In this document: one piece after another, positions 44,041 through 52,226 of the stretch
Numbering within the stretch: position 1 is the stretch's first letter
Layout of the letters: each line of letters starts with the position of its first letter
Program-made: the position numbers and the translations under genes
The notes under the pieces: generated by a model
What the model saw: the letters and a program-made list of their open reading frames with translations, nothing else
Told to the model about the DNA's origin: nothing
Database searches by the model: none
Source: Flavobacteriaceae bacterium UBA3611
Lineage (GTDB): Bacteria > Bacteroidota > Bacteroidia > Flavobacteriales > Flavobacteriaceae
NCBI GenBank assembly: GCA_002375495.1
Contig: DFLU01000009.1
Span: forward strand, 158,676 to 222,675
Length of the DNA: 64,000 nt
Direction of reading: 5' to 3'

Positions 44041-46728
44041 ATGAAAAAAATATTGTTAGCTGCACTTTTTAGCCTTTTTATCTTTTCAAAAGTACACACA
44101 CAAGTAGGTATCGGTACTATTACTCCAGATGCTTCGGCTGTTTTGGATATTGAAGCCACAGACAAAGGCATTTTGATTCCCCAAGTTTCACTAGCTGATG
44201 TTTCAGATACGATGCTCGACGGAGTGAATACGGCTGCTACAGGGTTGCTTATATACAATACCAATGTAGCAACTGTTGGAGGAACTGGCGCGGGATATTA
44301 TTATTTTAACGGAACTGTATGGGAACGTTTATCAACTTCCTCCAGCGCAGGAGATCACGATTTTTATGAAGAAGGTTCAACAAATGCTCCAGACGATATC
44401 AATGACGATCAGTTTACTATGGGAAATGTGGCAATAGGTAAGAGTACGGCAGATTTTCCATTAGATATTGAGAGTGATGTAGCTCAAGGAGGAGTGAATG
44501 TGGTTTTAAGCGGAACAGATAATGCCATACGTCGCGGTACTTTTAACAACATATCTAATTCAGGATCTGGCAGTCATCAAGGAGTATTAAACGTTTTGTC
44601 AGGTAGTGGTTCAGGCTCACAGGTGGGAACCTACAATAACATAACTAATACCGGTAATGGTCAACATACTGCAGTTTTAAACCAACTTAGTGGTAATGGT
44701 ACGGGTCTGCATCGAGGCATCAATACTGTTCTTTTAGGCTCTGGTTCAGGAAACCAGTTTGGAGTTTCAACCAGTATTAATAATTCTGGCACTGGAGTAC
44801 ATACGGCGATCAATAATTTTCTAGGCGGAACTAATACAGGAGAAAAAACTGGTGTTGTAAATCAGTTTGGAGCCCTTTCAAACGGATCTAAAACAGGGGT
44901 ATACAGCCTATTTGAAGGCAATAATGCAAACGACCGAATGGGAAGTAGAAATCGATTTCTAGGATCAGGATCAGGCAATCACTATGGCTTGGTGAATGAG
45001 ATGATTAATTCCGGAAACGGTTTGCACTATGGTACGTATTCAACACTAAGCGGCACGGGCAGCGGAACACACTTCGGAAATTGGACAAGATTGGAAGGTG
45101 CAGGAACAGGTATTCAGATAGGAAATAGAGTTACCATAGCTAATACTGGAAACAACACGCACTACGGAGAATTTATTAGATTAGAGGGTTCAGGTTCGGG
45201 AACTCATAATGGAACCGAGATTCAGTTGTCGGGTTCTGGGAGCGGAGCTCAATTGGGTACCATCAACGTAATTGACAATAGTGGCAACGGGTTGCATTAT
45301 GGTTCTTATAATGTGTTGAGAGGTACTGGTAGCGGAACGCATTATGGAAATTGGGCGAGATTGGAAGGAGCTGGTACTGGTAATCAAACAGCAACATACA
45401 ATGCAATAACAAACACTAACGACGGAGATCATACGGGTGTAGACAACCAATTATCCGGAAATGGTGCTGGAATCCATCTAGGGGTTAATAATCGCTTTAC
45501 AGGAACTGGTAGTGGCACACAATACGGATTGAAAAACTATTTTTTAAACAATGCAACTTCAAACGCGCAATACGGACTTTTTAATGAGTTTTACAGTTCC
45601 GGGAATGGAACTCATATGGGTGTTTTTTCGGCTGTTAATGGCAATGGTAGTGGTTCAAAATACGGTGTGTATAATTTACTAGGAGGAAATGGCAGCGGCA
45701 CAAAATATGGCACGTTTACACAGCTCGGTGGCAATGGTTCTGGCGATATGTATGGCGAACGGTTGCTAATAACAAATTCTGGAAATGGCACTCAATATGG
45801 AAATTATACTTCAATTAATGGTGCTGGAACGGGCATTAAGTACGGTTCATATAATTCCATTGATTCGAACGCGGGTGGCTTCCATTATGGCGTATATTCT
45901 GAAGTGCTGAAAGCTGGAAGTTATGCGGGGTATTTTCTAGGAAATCTTGCCGTTGGTACAGTTGTAGGAGATACCTATACTTTTCCAGCTTCAAGAGGTA
46001 CAGCCAATCAAATTATGCAAACAGATGGGGCAGGTAATATGAGTTGGATAGATGCCCCTTCACCCTCTTATTGGTCACGAACGGGAACCATTGTTAATCT
46101 TGCAAATGCTGGTGACGATATTGCCTTTGTAAGTGACCAGACCAGTATTACCTTTCCGGCTACTTCTGGTACTCCGCCTGCGATGTTCTACATGTTTGAT
46201 TCAGGAATTTCGAATGCGAATAGAATGGTATTTGCGCATTCTACGGGGTTTTCAAACTTTGGCTTACAATATAACGATGCCGACGACTCTTTTCGGTTTT
46301 TGGGCGCAGGTACAAGTGTGGTAGAAATTGATTTAACAGGAACTACGGTCATGTCTGTGGTTGGAAATATTAACGTGAATGGTGATATAATTACCGATAC
46401 CACTACCTATCCAGATTATGTTTTTGAAAAGTATTTTGATGCCTATTCTGAAATAAACCCTGAATATCAATTCCTTCCGCTACCCGAAGCAAAAGAATTT
46501 ATCCAAAATAACGGCCATCTCCCAGGGGTGAAGTCTTTTAAAGAAGTGAAGGAAAATAATATGAACATTAACCTTTCTGAAGTTGCAGTGACCAACCTAG
46601 AAAAAATAGAAGAACTTTTTATTTATACCATCGAAGCCCACGAACAAATCGAAAACCAAAAAACTGAAATCGCACAATTAAAGAAAGAACTGGCTGAAAT
46701 AAAAAGCCTGCTTAAAAACAAAGAATAA
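44041..46728 (+). CDS. Secreted repeat protein with 15-residue GSGxHYG repeats and DYVFE/HLPGV C-terminus
   Basis: 895 residues with a signal peptide (ends FSKVHTQ). The N-terminal ~155 residues are clearly paralogous to the third repeat protein, and the repeats begin at the same residue (156). About 31 units of 15 residues run to ~621, again with N-type units at every third position (for example units 12, 15, 18, 21). The C-terminus replaces S74 with YPDYVFEKYFDAYSEINPEY, NNGHLPGVKS and a coiled coil, matching the second repeat protein. DNA identity to the third protein is only moderate, so this is an old duplication. It is the likely target of the TPR-LuxR regulator upstream. Confidence 0.82.
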   Translation: MKKILLAALFSLFIFSKVHTQVGIGTITPDASAVLDIEATDKGILIPQVSLADVSDTMLDGVNTAATGLLIYNTNVATVGGTGAGYYYFNGTVWERLSTSSSAGDHDFYEEGSTNAPDDINDDQFTMGNVAIGKSTADFPLDIESDVAQGGVNVVLSGTDNAIRRGTFNNISNSGSGSHQGVLNVLSGSGSGSQVGTYNNITNTGNGQHTAVLNQLSGNGTGLHRGINTVLLGSGSGNQFGVSTSINNSGTGVHTAINNFLGGTNTGEKTGVVNQFGALSNGSKTGVYSLFEGNNANDRMGSRNRFLGSGSGNHYGLVNEMINSGNGLHYGTYSTLSGTGSGTHFGNWTRLEGAGTGIQIGNRVTIANTGNNTHYGEFIRLEGSGSGTHNGTEIQLSGSGSGAQLGTINVIDNSGNGLHYGSYNVLRGTGSGTHYGNWARLEGAGTGNQTATYNAITNTNDGDHTGVDNQLSGNGAGIHLGVNNRFTGTGSGTQYGLKNYFLNNATSNAQYGLFNEFYSSGNGTHMGVFSAVNGNGSGSKYGVYNLLGGNGSGTKYGTFTQLGGNGSGDMYGERLLITNSGNGTQYGNYTSINGAGTGIKYGSYNSIDSNAGGFHYGVYSEVLKAGSYAGYFLGNLAVGTVVGDTYTFPASRGTANQIMQTDGAGNMSWIDAPSPSYWSRTGTIVNLANAGDDIAFVSDQTSITFPATSGTPPAMFYMFDSGISNANRMVFAHSTGFSNFGLQYNDADDSFRFLGAGTSVVEIDLTGTTVMSVVGNINVNGDIITDTTTYPDYVFEKYFDAYSEINPEYQFLPLPEAKEFIQNNGHLPGVKSFKEVKENNMNINLSEVAVTNLEKIEELFIYTIEAHEQIENQKTEIAQLKKELAEIKSLLKNKE

Positions 46729-46757
46729 TACACTTACCTACTACGCAGAATTTGGTA

Positions 46758-46805
46758 AAAACCGCTCGCAGTTTCACTATAGTTGAAATAAGGAGCGGTT
46801 TAATT
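46758..46805 (+). terminator. Terminator-like hairpin after the fourth repeat-protein gene
   Basis: AAACCGCTC pairs with GAGCGGTTT, with an inner TTTCA/TTGAAA stem, followed by AATTTCTT. The T-tract is imperfect but position and stem are good. Confidence 0.65.
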
Positions 46806-46906
46806 TCTTGAAATTAGGTTGTAATTCTTGTGATAGCTTCAAATTTAAATTGGTGTTTCAAACGGTTCCTTCGGAAATACCATCCCAATTTAAGTATCTT
46901 AGCTAC

Positions 46907-47545
46907 ATGCCAACTTCTGCCCGATACCGTCTTATCGAATTTTTCATACTCTTTATGTTGTTGCCCATCAGTTTGGCAATACCTTATAATTCCTGGGCAA
47001 AGGTCGGACTTGTACTCATCGGATTTGTATATGTAGTGGTGGTATTGCTCCGTAGTGAAAATATCCGTTTTCAAATTAAGAAAGATATCCCGTGGGGACT
47101 ATTCTGGAAACGAACTGCCTTGCTATTTTTGTGTATCATTGTATTAACTACAACTTATGTCTATTTGGTAGACAAAGAGGCACTGTTTTTCGTACCACGT
47201 ACCAACTTGCTTCTATTTTTGGGAATTGTGCTTGTTTATACGCTGCTTTCGGTATGGCCGCAAGAACTTATTTATCGTACCTTCTTTTTTGAACGATATA
47301 CAGATTTGTTTAATAACAAACGCCTTATGGTTTTTATGAACGCCATTGTATTTTCTTTGGCTCACTTGTTCTTTAGAAATACCTTGGTGTTGGTGCTTAC
47401 GTTTTTGGGCGGACTCCTGTTTGGGATTACCTATCTTAAATTTAAGAGTACGACGTTGGTAACCATTGAGCACGCCCTCTACGGAAATTGGCTGTTTACT
47501 GCGGGTATGGGACAAATGTTAGCCTTCCCAGGAATGGAAAGCTAG
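46907..47545 (+). CDS. CPBP-family intramembrane metalloprotease
   Basis: 212 residues from MPTSARYRLIEFF; the longer open frame from 46808 runs back into the preceding hairpin region. Multiple membrane helices and the three CPBP motifs are present: PQELIYR (E-x3-R), FSLAHLFF (F-x3-H) and EHALYGN (H-x3-N). The first motif has a single glutamate instead of the common EE. The family includes prenyl-protein proteases and bacteriocin-immunity proteins; the substrate is unknown. It appears monocistronic. Confidence 0.82.
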   Translation: MPTSARYRLIEFFILFMLLPISLAIPYNSWAKVGLVLIGFVYVVVVLLRSENIRFQIKKDIPWGLFWKRTALLFLCIIVLTTTYVYLVDKEALFFVPRTNLLLFLGIVLVYTLLSVWPQELIYRTFFFERYTDLFNNKRLMVFMNAIVFSLAHLFFRNTLVLVLTFLGGLLFGITYLKFKSTTLVTIEHALYGNWLFTAGMGQMLAFPGMES

Positions 47546-47594
47546 TGAGATAACTCATCTACTTTCGCTTTTTACCTTTCACTACTTACAACTT

Positions 47595-47746
47595 CCAGCA
47601 CCCAGCATCCAGCATCCAGCTTCCAGCATCCAGCATCTAGCACCCATCTTCCACCATCTAGCACCCATCACCTGTCACACTGAGCTGTCACACTGAGCTG
47701 TCACACTGAGCGCAGTCGAAGTGCTGTCGAAGTGCCGTCGAAGTGC
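47595..47746. repeat. Composite intergenic repeats: 7-mers, 13-mers, 11-mers
   Basis: Three runs follow each other. Eleven degenerate heptamers of CCAGCAY type occupy 47595-47671. Three exact copies of CTGTCACACTGAG occupy 47672-47710. Three 11-mers nGTCGAAGTGC occupy 47714-47746. The 38 bases 47686-47723 recur inverted at 10504-10541. The block lies between the CPBP gene and the lpd promoter. Confidence 0.85.
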
Positions 47747-47775
47747 AATATCCCTCAAACTTTTAAACCCTAAAC

Positions 47776-47806
47776 TTTTAAATCGGAGAAGTGTATTGTA
47801 CCTTTG
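47776..47806 (+). promoter_or_regulatory. Promoter of lpd
   Basis: TTTT at 47776-47779, 19 bases, then a perfect TACCTTTG at 47799-47806. The promoter overlaps any start codon before 47831, supporting the downstream ATG. Confidence 0.7.
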
Positions 47807-47830
47807 CACTCGCATTCAAAAACACACACT

Positions 47831-49231
47831 ATGTCAAAATATGATGTTGCCATAATCGGTTCGGGTCCTGGAGGCTATGTGGCCGCAATTCGTTGTGCCC
47901 AATTGGGTATGAAAACCGCAATAATCGAGAAGTACAACACCTTAGGGGGTACCTGCTTAAATGTGGGTTGTATCCCGAGTAAAGCGTTGCTAGATTCGTC
48001 ACATCACTACGAAGATGCCATGGAGCACTTTGAAGAGCACGGAATTGACATTCCAGGTGAGGTGAAATTGAATTTCCAGAAAATGATCGAACGCAAAGCC
48101 GGAGTGGTAGACCAAACCACCAAAGGCATCGATTTTTTGATGAACAAAAATAAAATCGACGTATTTACCGGTATGGGCTCGTTTAAAGATGCCACACATA
48201 TTACCATCGAAGGAGATAAAACCGAAACCATTGAAGCAACAAATACTATCATTGCTACCGGTAGCAAGCCCGCTACCTTGCCGTTTATTTCAATCGACAA
48301 AGAACGCATCATCACATCAACCGAGGCCTTGAGCCTTTCGGAAGTGCCAAAACACATGATCGTGATTGGTGGCGGAGTGATTGGTCTCGAACTTGGCCAA
48401 GTGTACAAGCGCCTAGGTGCCGATGTTTCCGTAGTAGAGTATATGGATCGTATTATCCCAACCATGGATGGCGCCCAGAGTAAAGAACTCATGAAAGTGA
48501 TGAAAAAACAAGGGGTGAAATTTTACGTTTCGCATAAAGTTTCCGCAGTAGAACGAAATGGAGATGAAATCACAGTAACCGCGACCGATAAAAAGGATAA
48601 AGAAGTAACCTTTACGGGTGATTATTGCTTGGTTTCTGTAGGCCGAAGACCTTATACTGACGGACTAAAAGCGGAAAATGCTGGTGTGAAAGTTAATGAG
48701 CGCGGACAAATAGACGTGAACGACCATCTTCAGACCAATGTGAAAAATATATATGCCATTGGCGATGTAATTCGCGGTGCCATGCTAGCTCATAAAGCGG
48801 AAGAGGAAGGCGTGTTGGTTGCTGAAATTTTAGCGGGCCAAAAGCCACATATCGATTATAACCTGATTCCTGGGGTGGTTTATACGTGGCCAGAAGTTGC
48901 GAGCGTAGGGCAAACCGAAGAAGCTTTAAAAGAAGCGAAGGTAGATTATAAATCGGGGCAATTCCCCATGCGTGCCTTAGGCCGTAGCCGTGCAAGTGGT
49001 GATACCGATGGTTTCGTTAAAATATTGAGCGATGCTAAAACAGACGAGGTACTTGGCGTGCACATGGTAGGAGCCCGAGTTGCAGACCTTATTGCAGAAA
49101 TGGTGGTAGCGATGGAGTTCCGTGCGAGCGCAGAAGATATTGCCAGAATAAGTCACGCACACCCAACCTATGCAGAAGCTGTGAAAGAAGCGGCTTTGGC
49201 TGCAACGGCAAATAGACCTTTGCACGTTTAA
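47831..49231 (+). CDS. lpdA: Dihydrolipoyl dehydrogenase
   Basis: 466 residues from MSKYDVAIIGSGPGG, the FAD-binding Rossmann motif. The redox-active disulfide is Cys42/Cys47 in GGTCLNVGCIPSK. The NAD-binding motif is VIGGGVIGLELG, and the C-terminal catalytic histidine is in SHAHPTYAE. It is the E3 subunit shared by pyruvate and 2-oxoglutarate dehydrogenase complexes and glycine cleavage. It stands alone with its own promoter and terminator, so no dedicated complex can be assigned. Confidence 0.95.
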   Translation: MSKYDVAIIGSGPGGYVAAIRCAQLGMKTAIIEKYNTLGGTCLNVGCIPSKALLDSSHHYEDAMEHFEEHGIDIPGEVKLNFQKMIERKAGVVDQTTKGIDFLMNKNKIDVFTGMGSFKDATHITIEGDKTETIEATNTIIATGSKPATLPFISIDKERIITSTEALSLSEVPKHMIVIGGGVIGLELGQVYKRLGADVSVVEYMDRIIPTMDGAQSKELMKVMKKQGVKFYVSHKVSAVERNGDEITVTATDKKDKEVTFTGDYCLVSVGRRPYTDGLKAENAGVKVNERGQIDVNDHLQTNVKNIYAIGDVIRGAMLAHKAEEEGVLVAEILAGQKPHIDYNLIPGVVYTWPEVASVGQTEEALKEAKVDYKSGQFPMRALGRSRASGDTDGFVKILSDAKTDEVLGVHMVGARVADLIAEMVVAMEFRASAEDIARISHAHPTYAEAVKEAALAATANRPLHV

Positions 49232-49254
49232 AAGAACATCGTATAGTGAACATA

Positions 49255-49290
49255 AAAACCATTTCTATTTGTTAGGAATGGTTTTTTGTT
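49255..49290 (+). terminator. Rho-independent terminator after lpd
   Basis: A 9-bp stem (ACCATTTCT / AGGAATGGT) with a 7-base loop is followed by T5 and GTTTT. A preceding A-tract could make it usable in both directions. Confidence 0.85.
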
Positions 49291-49311
49291 TTCAATATCT
49301 TTCCACTCCAT

Positions 49312-50598
49312 ATGCGCTCAAAAATCTATAAATCTTGCAAGTTAACTCCTCAATTAAAGCAACAACTGCTTATATGGGCTAGTCAATTTGAAGAAATAGC
49401 CTGGTTAGATAGCAACGCGCACTTTCAAAAACATTCAAAATATCAGGCGATTTTAGCTGTAGATGCCTTTACCGCGATAAAGACCGATGTCTACCGTGCT
49501 TTTGAAAAGTTAGATGAATACCAAACGGTGACCTACGATTGGCTGTTTGGCTATTTGAGCTACGACCTAAAAAACGATGTGGAACGGTTGAGCTCTAAAA
49601 ATTTTGACGGACTCGAATTTCCGGATTTGTATTTTTTTCAACCGAAGAAAATCTTTCTTTTTTCTGAAGATAGTGTGGAAATGCGCTATCTGAATATGGT
49701 TTCTGACGAATGTGAAAGTGATTGGCAAGACATTCAGAATACGCCACTTTCCGAAGCTACCACACCTGACCCCATTAAAATAAAATTGCGCACCTCTAAA
49801 GATAGTTACGCAGAAAAAGTAACGGAAATGTTACACCATATTGAACGGGGCGATATTTATGAAGCCAATTTTTGCCAAGAATTTTATGCCGAAGACACCA
49901 GCATCCATCCGTTGGCTGTTTTTGAAGCCTTAAATACTATTTCCAGACCCCCGTTTGCCACCTTCTTAAAGTTAGACCATCAGTATGTATTGTCGGCCTC
50001 TCCCGAGCGCTACCTCCAAAAAGCAGGAAATACTATTGTTTCACAACCCATTAAAGGTACGGCCAAACGTCTTGATGATGCCTTGGAAGATGCTAATATG
50101 GTAGAACAATTAGCCAACGACCCCAAAGAGCGTAGCGAAAATATCATGATTACAGATTTGGTGCGTAATGATTTATCGCGTATTGCCCAAAAAGGAACGG
50201 TTCAAGTAGAAGAACTCTGTAAAATATACACCTTCGACCAAGTGCACCAAATGATCTCTACCATTCGGTGCGAAGCAGACCCTGAGTTCTCACCTGTGCA
50301 AATCATTAGAAATACCTATCCCATGGGCAGTATGACGGGAGCTCCCAAGGTGAGCGCCATGAAAATTATTGAAGCACTTGAAGACACCAAAAGAGGCGTA
50401 TATAGTGGTGCAGTAGGTTATTTTACACCTTCTGGCGACTTCGATTTTAACGTGGTGATACGTAGTATTCTTTACAATGAAGCCAAAAAATATGTTAGTT
50501 TTTCGGTAGGCGGTGCCATTACGGCAAAATCGGTAGTAGAGTCTGAATACGAAGAATGCCTCCTAAAAGCAAAAGCGATGCGAAGCGTATTAGAGTAA
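49312..50598 (+). CDS. pabB: Aminodeoxychorismate/anthranilate synthase component I
   Basis: 428 residues of the chorismate-binding family. C-terminal signatures are IERGDIYEANFCQEF, LSASPERYL, GTAKR, ENIMITDLVRNDLSRI, GSMTGAPK and FDFNVVIRSI. The short divergent N-terminal region (FGYLSYDLKNDVERL) fits PabB rather than TrpE, and no trp genes are adjacent, so 4-amino-4-deoxychorismate formation for folate is favoured. Its neighbour tilS a few genes on is a frequent partner in Flavobacteriia. Confidence 0.85.
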   Translation: MRSKIYKSCKLTPQLKQQLLIWASQFEEIAWLDSNAHFQKHSKYQAILAVDAFTAIKTDVYRAFEKLDEYQTVTYDWLFGYLSYDLKNDVERLSSKNFDGLEFPDLYFFQPKKIFLFSEDSVEMRYLNMVSDECESDWQDIQNTPLSEATTPDPIKIKLRTSKDSYAEKVTEMLHHIERGDIYEANFCQEFYAEDTSIHPLAVFEALNTISRPPFATFLKLDHQYVLSASPERYLQKAGNTIVSQPIKGTAKRLDDALEDANMVEQLANDPKERSENIMITDLVRNDLSRIAQKGTVQVEELCKIYTFDQVHQMISTIRCEADPEFSPVQIIRNTYPMGSMTGAPKVSAMKIIEALEDTKRGVYSGAVGYFTPSGDFDFNVVIRSILYNEAKKYVSFSVGGAITAKSVVESEYEECLLKAKAMRSVLE

Positions 50599-50617
50599 CT
50601 TTGGGGAATGATATTTA

Positions 50618-50662
50618 GCGGCTGAGTGATTTCGATATGTATCGAAATTGTATCGAAGCCGC
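50618..50662. repeat. Nested inverted repeat downstream of pabB
   Basis: GCGGCT pairs with AGCCGC around an inner perfect ATTTCGAT-ATGT-ATCGAAAT stem. The following bases lack a T-run, so this may be a REP-like hairpin or a weak terminator. Confidence 0.5.
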
Positions 50663-50687
50663 AGCTTTCTATAATTGGGTATTTGCA

Positions 50688-50781
50688 CTTATGTGCTCTA
50701 GACAACATAAACGAATTTTATGCACTCTAGACAACATAAATATACTTTATGCACTCTAGGCAACATAAATTTGTATATTTG
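50688..50781 (+). promoter_or_regulatory. Three tandem dyad operators over the satD promoter
   Basis: Copies begin at 50691, 50720 and 50749, an exact 29-base period. Each contains CTCTAGRCAACATAAA. The second and third are also dyads: TTTATG and CATAAA arms around a central TCTAGA or TCTAGG. The third overlaps the -33 region of a perfect TATATTTG -7 element (50774-50781). The arrangement suggests cooperative repression of the SatD/DUF3307 operon, perhaps by SatD itself. Confidence 0.6.
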
Positions 50782-50795
50782 TAAAAAATGAATCC

Positions 50796-51482
50796 ATGAA
50801 CTATTCGGTTATTTCAGGAGATATAATTTCATCAAGCAGCTTAACAGCCCAGGATAAAAGTGAGCTAGAAAAGCAATTGGCGAAGCTCTTGGCAGATTTG
50901 AAGCTACATTTTAATGTATTTGGGCGTGTTCTAAAAGGTGATTATATAGAATGTGTTGTTCCTGAAACAGGACGGGCACTCCAATTGTGCTTGGCGATGA
51001 AGAGTTTTGTGAAAACCATTCCTATTTCCGCAGAAACCCTTAAAGCACATAAACATCGTGCAAAATTATTTAAAGAGTACGGTATCCGTTTGGCCATAGG
51101 GTATGGGCCCCTAGAACGTTATCAACCCGAAAAAGGGATTGTAGACGGGGAGGCTATTTATCTTTCGGGACGAACCATAAATACCAAATCTACCCACGAT
51201 AAAGAGCGAATTGTTATAAAAAACACCCTGTTTTTTGCTTCAAAAGATGAAGCAATGAACAAAAAGTGGACGGCCATGTTGGAGTTGTTAGACGTACTAT
51301 TTACCAAAGCTACGCAGCGACAATGCGAAGTGGTGTACCTTAAGTTGTTAGGACACAACGAAGAAGCTATTTCAAAAAAACTCGGCATAGACCAGTCTGT
51401 TGTGAATAGACACTCCACCAACGTTGGCTGGAATGCGATAGAAACAGCGGTCACCTATTTTCATGAATCCTTAAACTCATAA
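50796..51482 (+). CDS. SatD-family protein with C-terminal HTH
   Basis: 228 residues. The N-terminal part starts YSVISGDIISSSSL and includes GRVLKGDYIECVV and GIRLAIGYGPL, SatD-type features resembling nucleotide-cyclase/ferredoxin-like folds. The C-terminus carries a sigma-70-region-4-like HTH (QCEVVYLKLLGHNEEAISKKLGIDQSVVNRH region). It is presumably a DNA-binding regulator. It is encoded 2 bases before a DUF3307 membrane protein, a recurrent pair. Three tandem dyads cover its promoter, so autoregulation is plausible. The physiological role is unknown to me. Confidence 0.8.
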   Translation: MNYSVISGDIISSSSLTAQDKSELEKQLAKLLADLKLHFNVFGRVLKGDYIECVVPETGRALQLCLAMKSFVKTIPISAETLKAHKHRAKLFKEYGIRLAIGYGPLERYQPEKGIVDGEAIYLSGRTINTKSTHDKERIVIKNTLFFASKDEAMNKKWTAMLELLDVLFTKATQRQCEVVYLKLLGHNEEAISKKLGIDQSVVNRHSTNVGWNAIETAVTYFHESLNS

Positions 51483-51484
51483 AC

Positions 51485-52222
51485 ATGCCATTTGAACAAT
51501 TTTTGTTACTTCAATTTTTGGCCCACGTACTGGCAGATTACTTTTTTCAGACCAGTGCCATGGCATACCAAAAAAACAAATTGGGTTTTAAAAGTAGGTT
51601 GCTGCCTTTACATATCCTCATTGTTTTTGTGTGTTCTTGGCTGCTTTCTTTTCAGATTGAATTTTTCGTGGGCGCCGGCATTATCGCGATCTTGCATTAT
51701 ATCATCGACGGCTTTAAAGCAAAAGTTACTGCACATAAATCATTTTGGAAATACGCCTTTTTTGCAGACCAGCTCTTACATTTGGCTGTACTAGTAGGAG
51801 TTTCGTGGGTTTTTTCTAAACATCACGGACTGGCACCTTTGTGGGAAAACCCATTTTCTACAACGCAAATTGCCATCGCCATCGCTTATTTGTGTTGCTT
51901 AAAACCTGCAAACATCATCATCAAAGAAGTGTTTCGGTCATCACAGATTGATGTAGCCATTGCAGCACGAGAAAAAGCCGAAATTTTAGACGGCGCAGAC
52001 GAGCTACCCAATGCGGGAAAACTCATTGGTATTCTAGAGCGCACCTTGGCATTAACCTTTATCTTAATTGGCCAATACCAGGCTGTAGGGTTCTTAATAG
52101 CTGCAAAATCGGTGTTGCGTTATAAAGATACCGACACCCTTAAAACCGAATACGTGCTTATTGGTACTATGTTAAGCTTTGGTATTGCTGTGGTTTTAGG
52201 TATTTTAGCTGGCGCTATCTAG
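51485..52222 (+). CDS. DUF3307 integral membrane protein
   Basis: 245 residues with about six membrane helices. The DUF3307 signature is AHVLADYFFQTSAMAYQKN near the start, then HYIIDGFKAKVTAHK and FFADQLLHLAVL. The conserved His/Asp pairs in the first helices suggest metal or proton chemistry within the membrane, but function is not established. It is cotranscribed with satD and lies 4 bases before tilS. Confidence 0.85.
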   Translation: MPFEQFLLLQFLAHVLADYFFQTSAMAYQKNKLGFKSRLLPLHILIVFVCSWLLSFQIEFFVGAGIIAILHYIIDGFKAKVTAHKSFWKYAFFADQLLHLAVLVGVSWVFSKHHGLAPLWENPFSTTQIAIAIAYLCCLKPANIIIKEVFRSSQIDVAIAAREKAEILDGADELPNAGKLIGILERTLALTFILIGQYQAVGFLIAAKSVLRYKDTDTLKTEYVLIGTMLSFGIAVVLGILAGAI

Positions 52223-52226
52223 CACT

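Noticed and set aside
4904..46728. Prophage tail-fibre genes because of S74 domains
   Set aside because: The proteins have Sec signal peptides and regulators as neighbours; no capsid, terminase, portal, baseplate or integrase gene is in the window.
37592..46728. Recent gene duplication or phase-variable recombination between fibre genes 3 and 4
   Set aside because: Their aligned N-terminal DNA differs at many third-codon positions, so no long identical tract for frequent recombination is visible.
47804..47830. Earlier start for dihydrolipoyl dehydrogenase
   Set aside because: It overlaps the TACCTTTG promoter element and adds a non-family N-terminus.
50688..50781. Possible short CRISPR array (three 29-bp-period repeats)
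   Set aside because: The repeated part and the intervening part are not separable into constant repeat and unique spacer; the dyads overlap a promoter, so an operator fits better.
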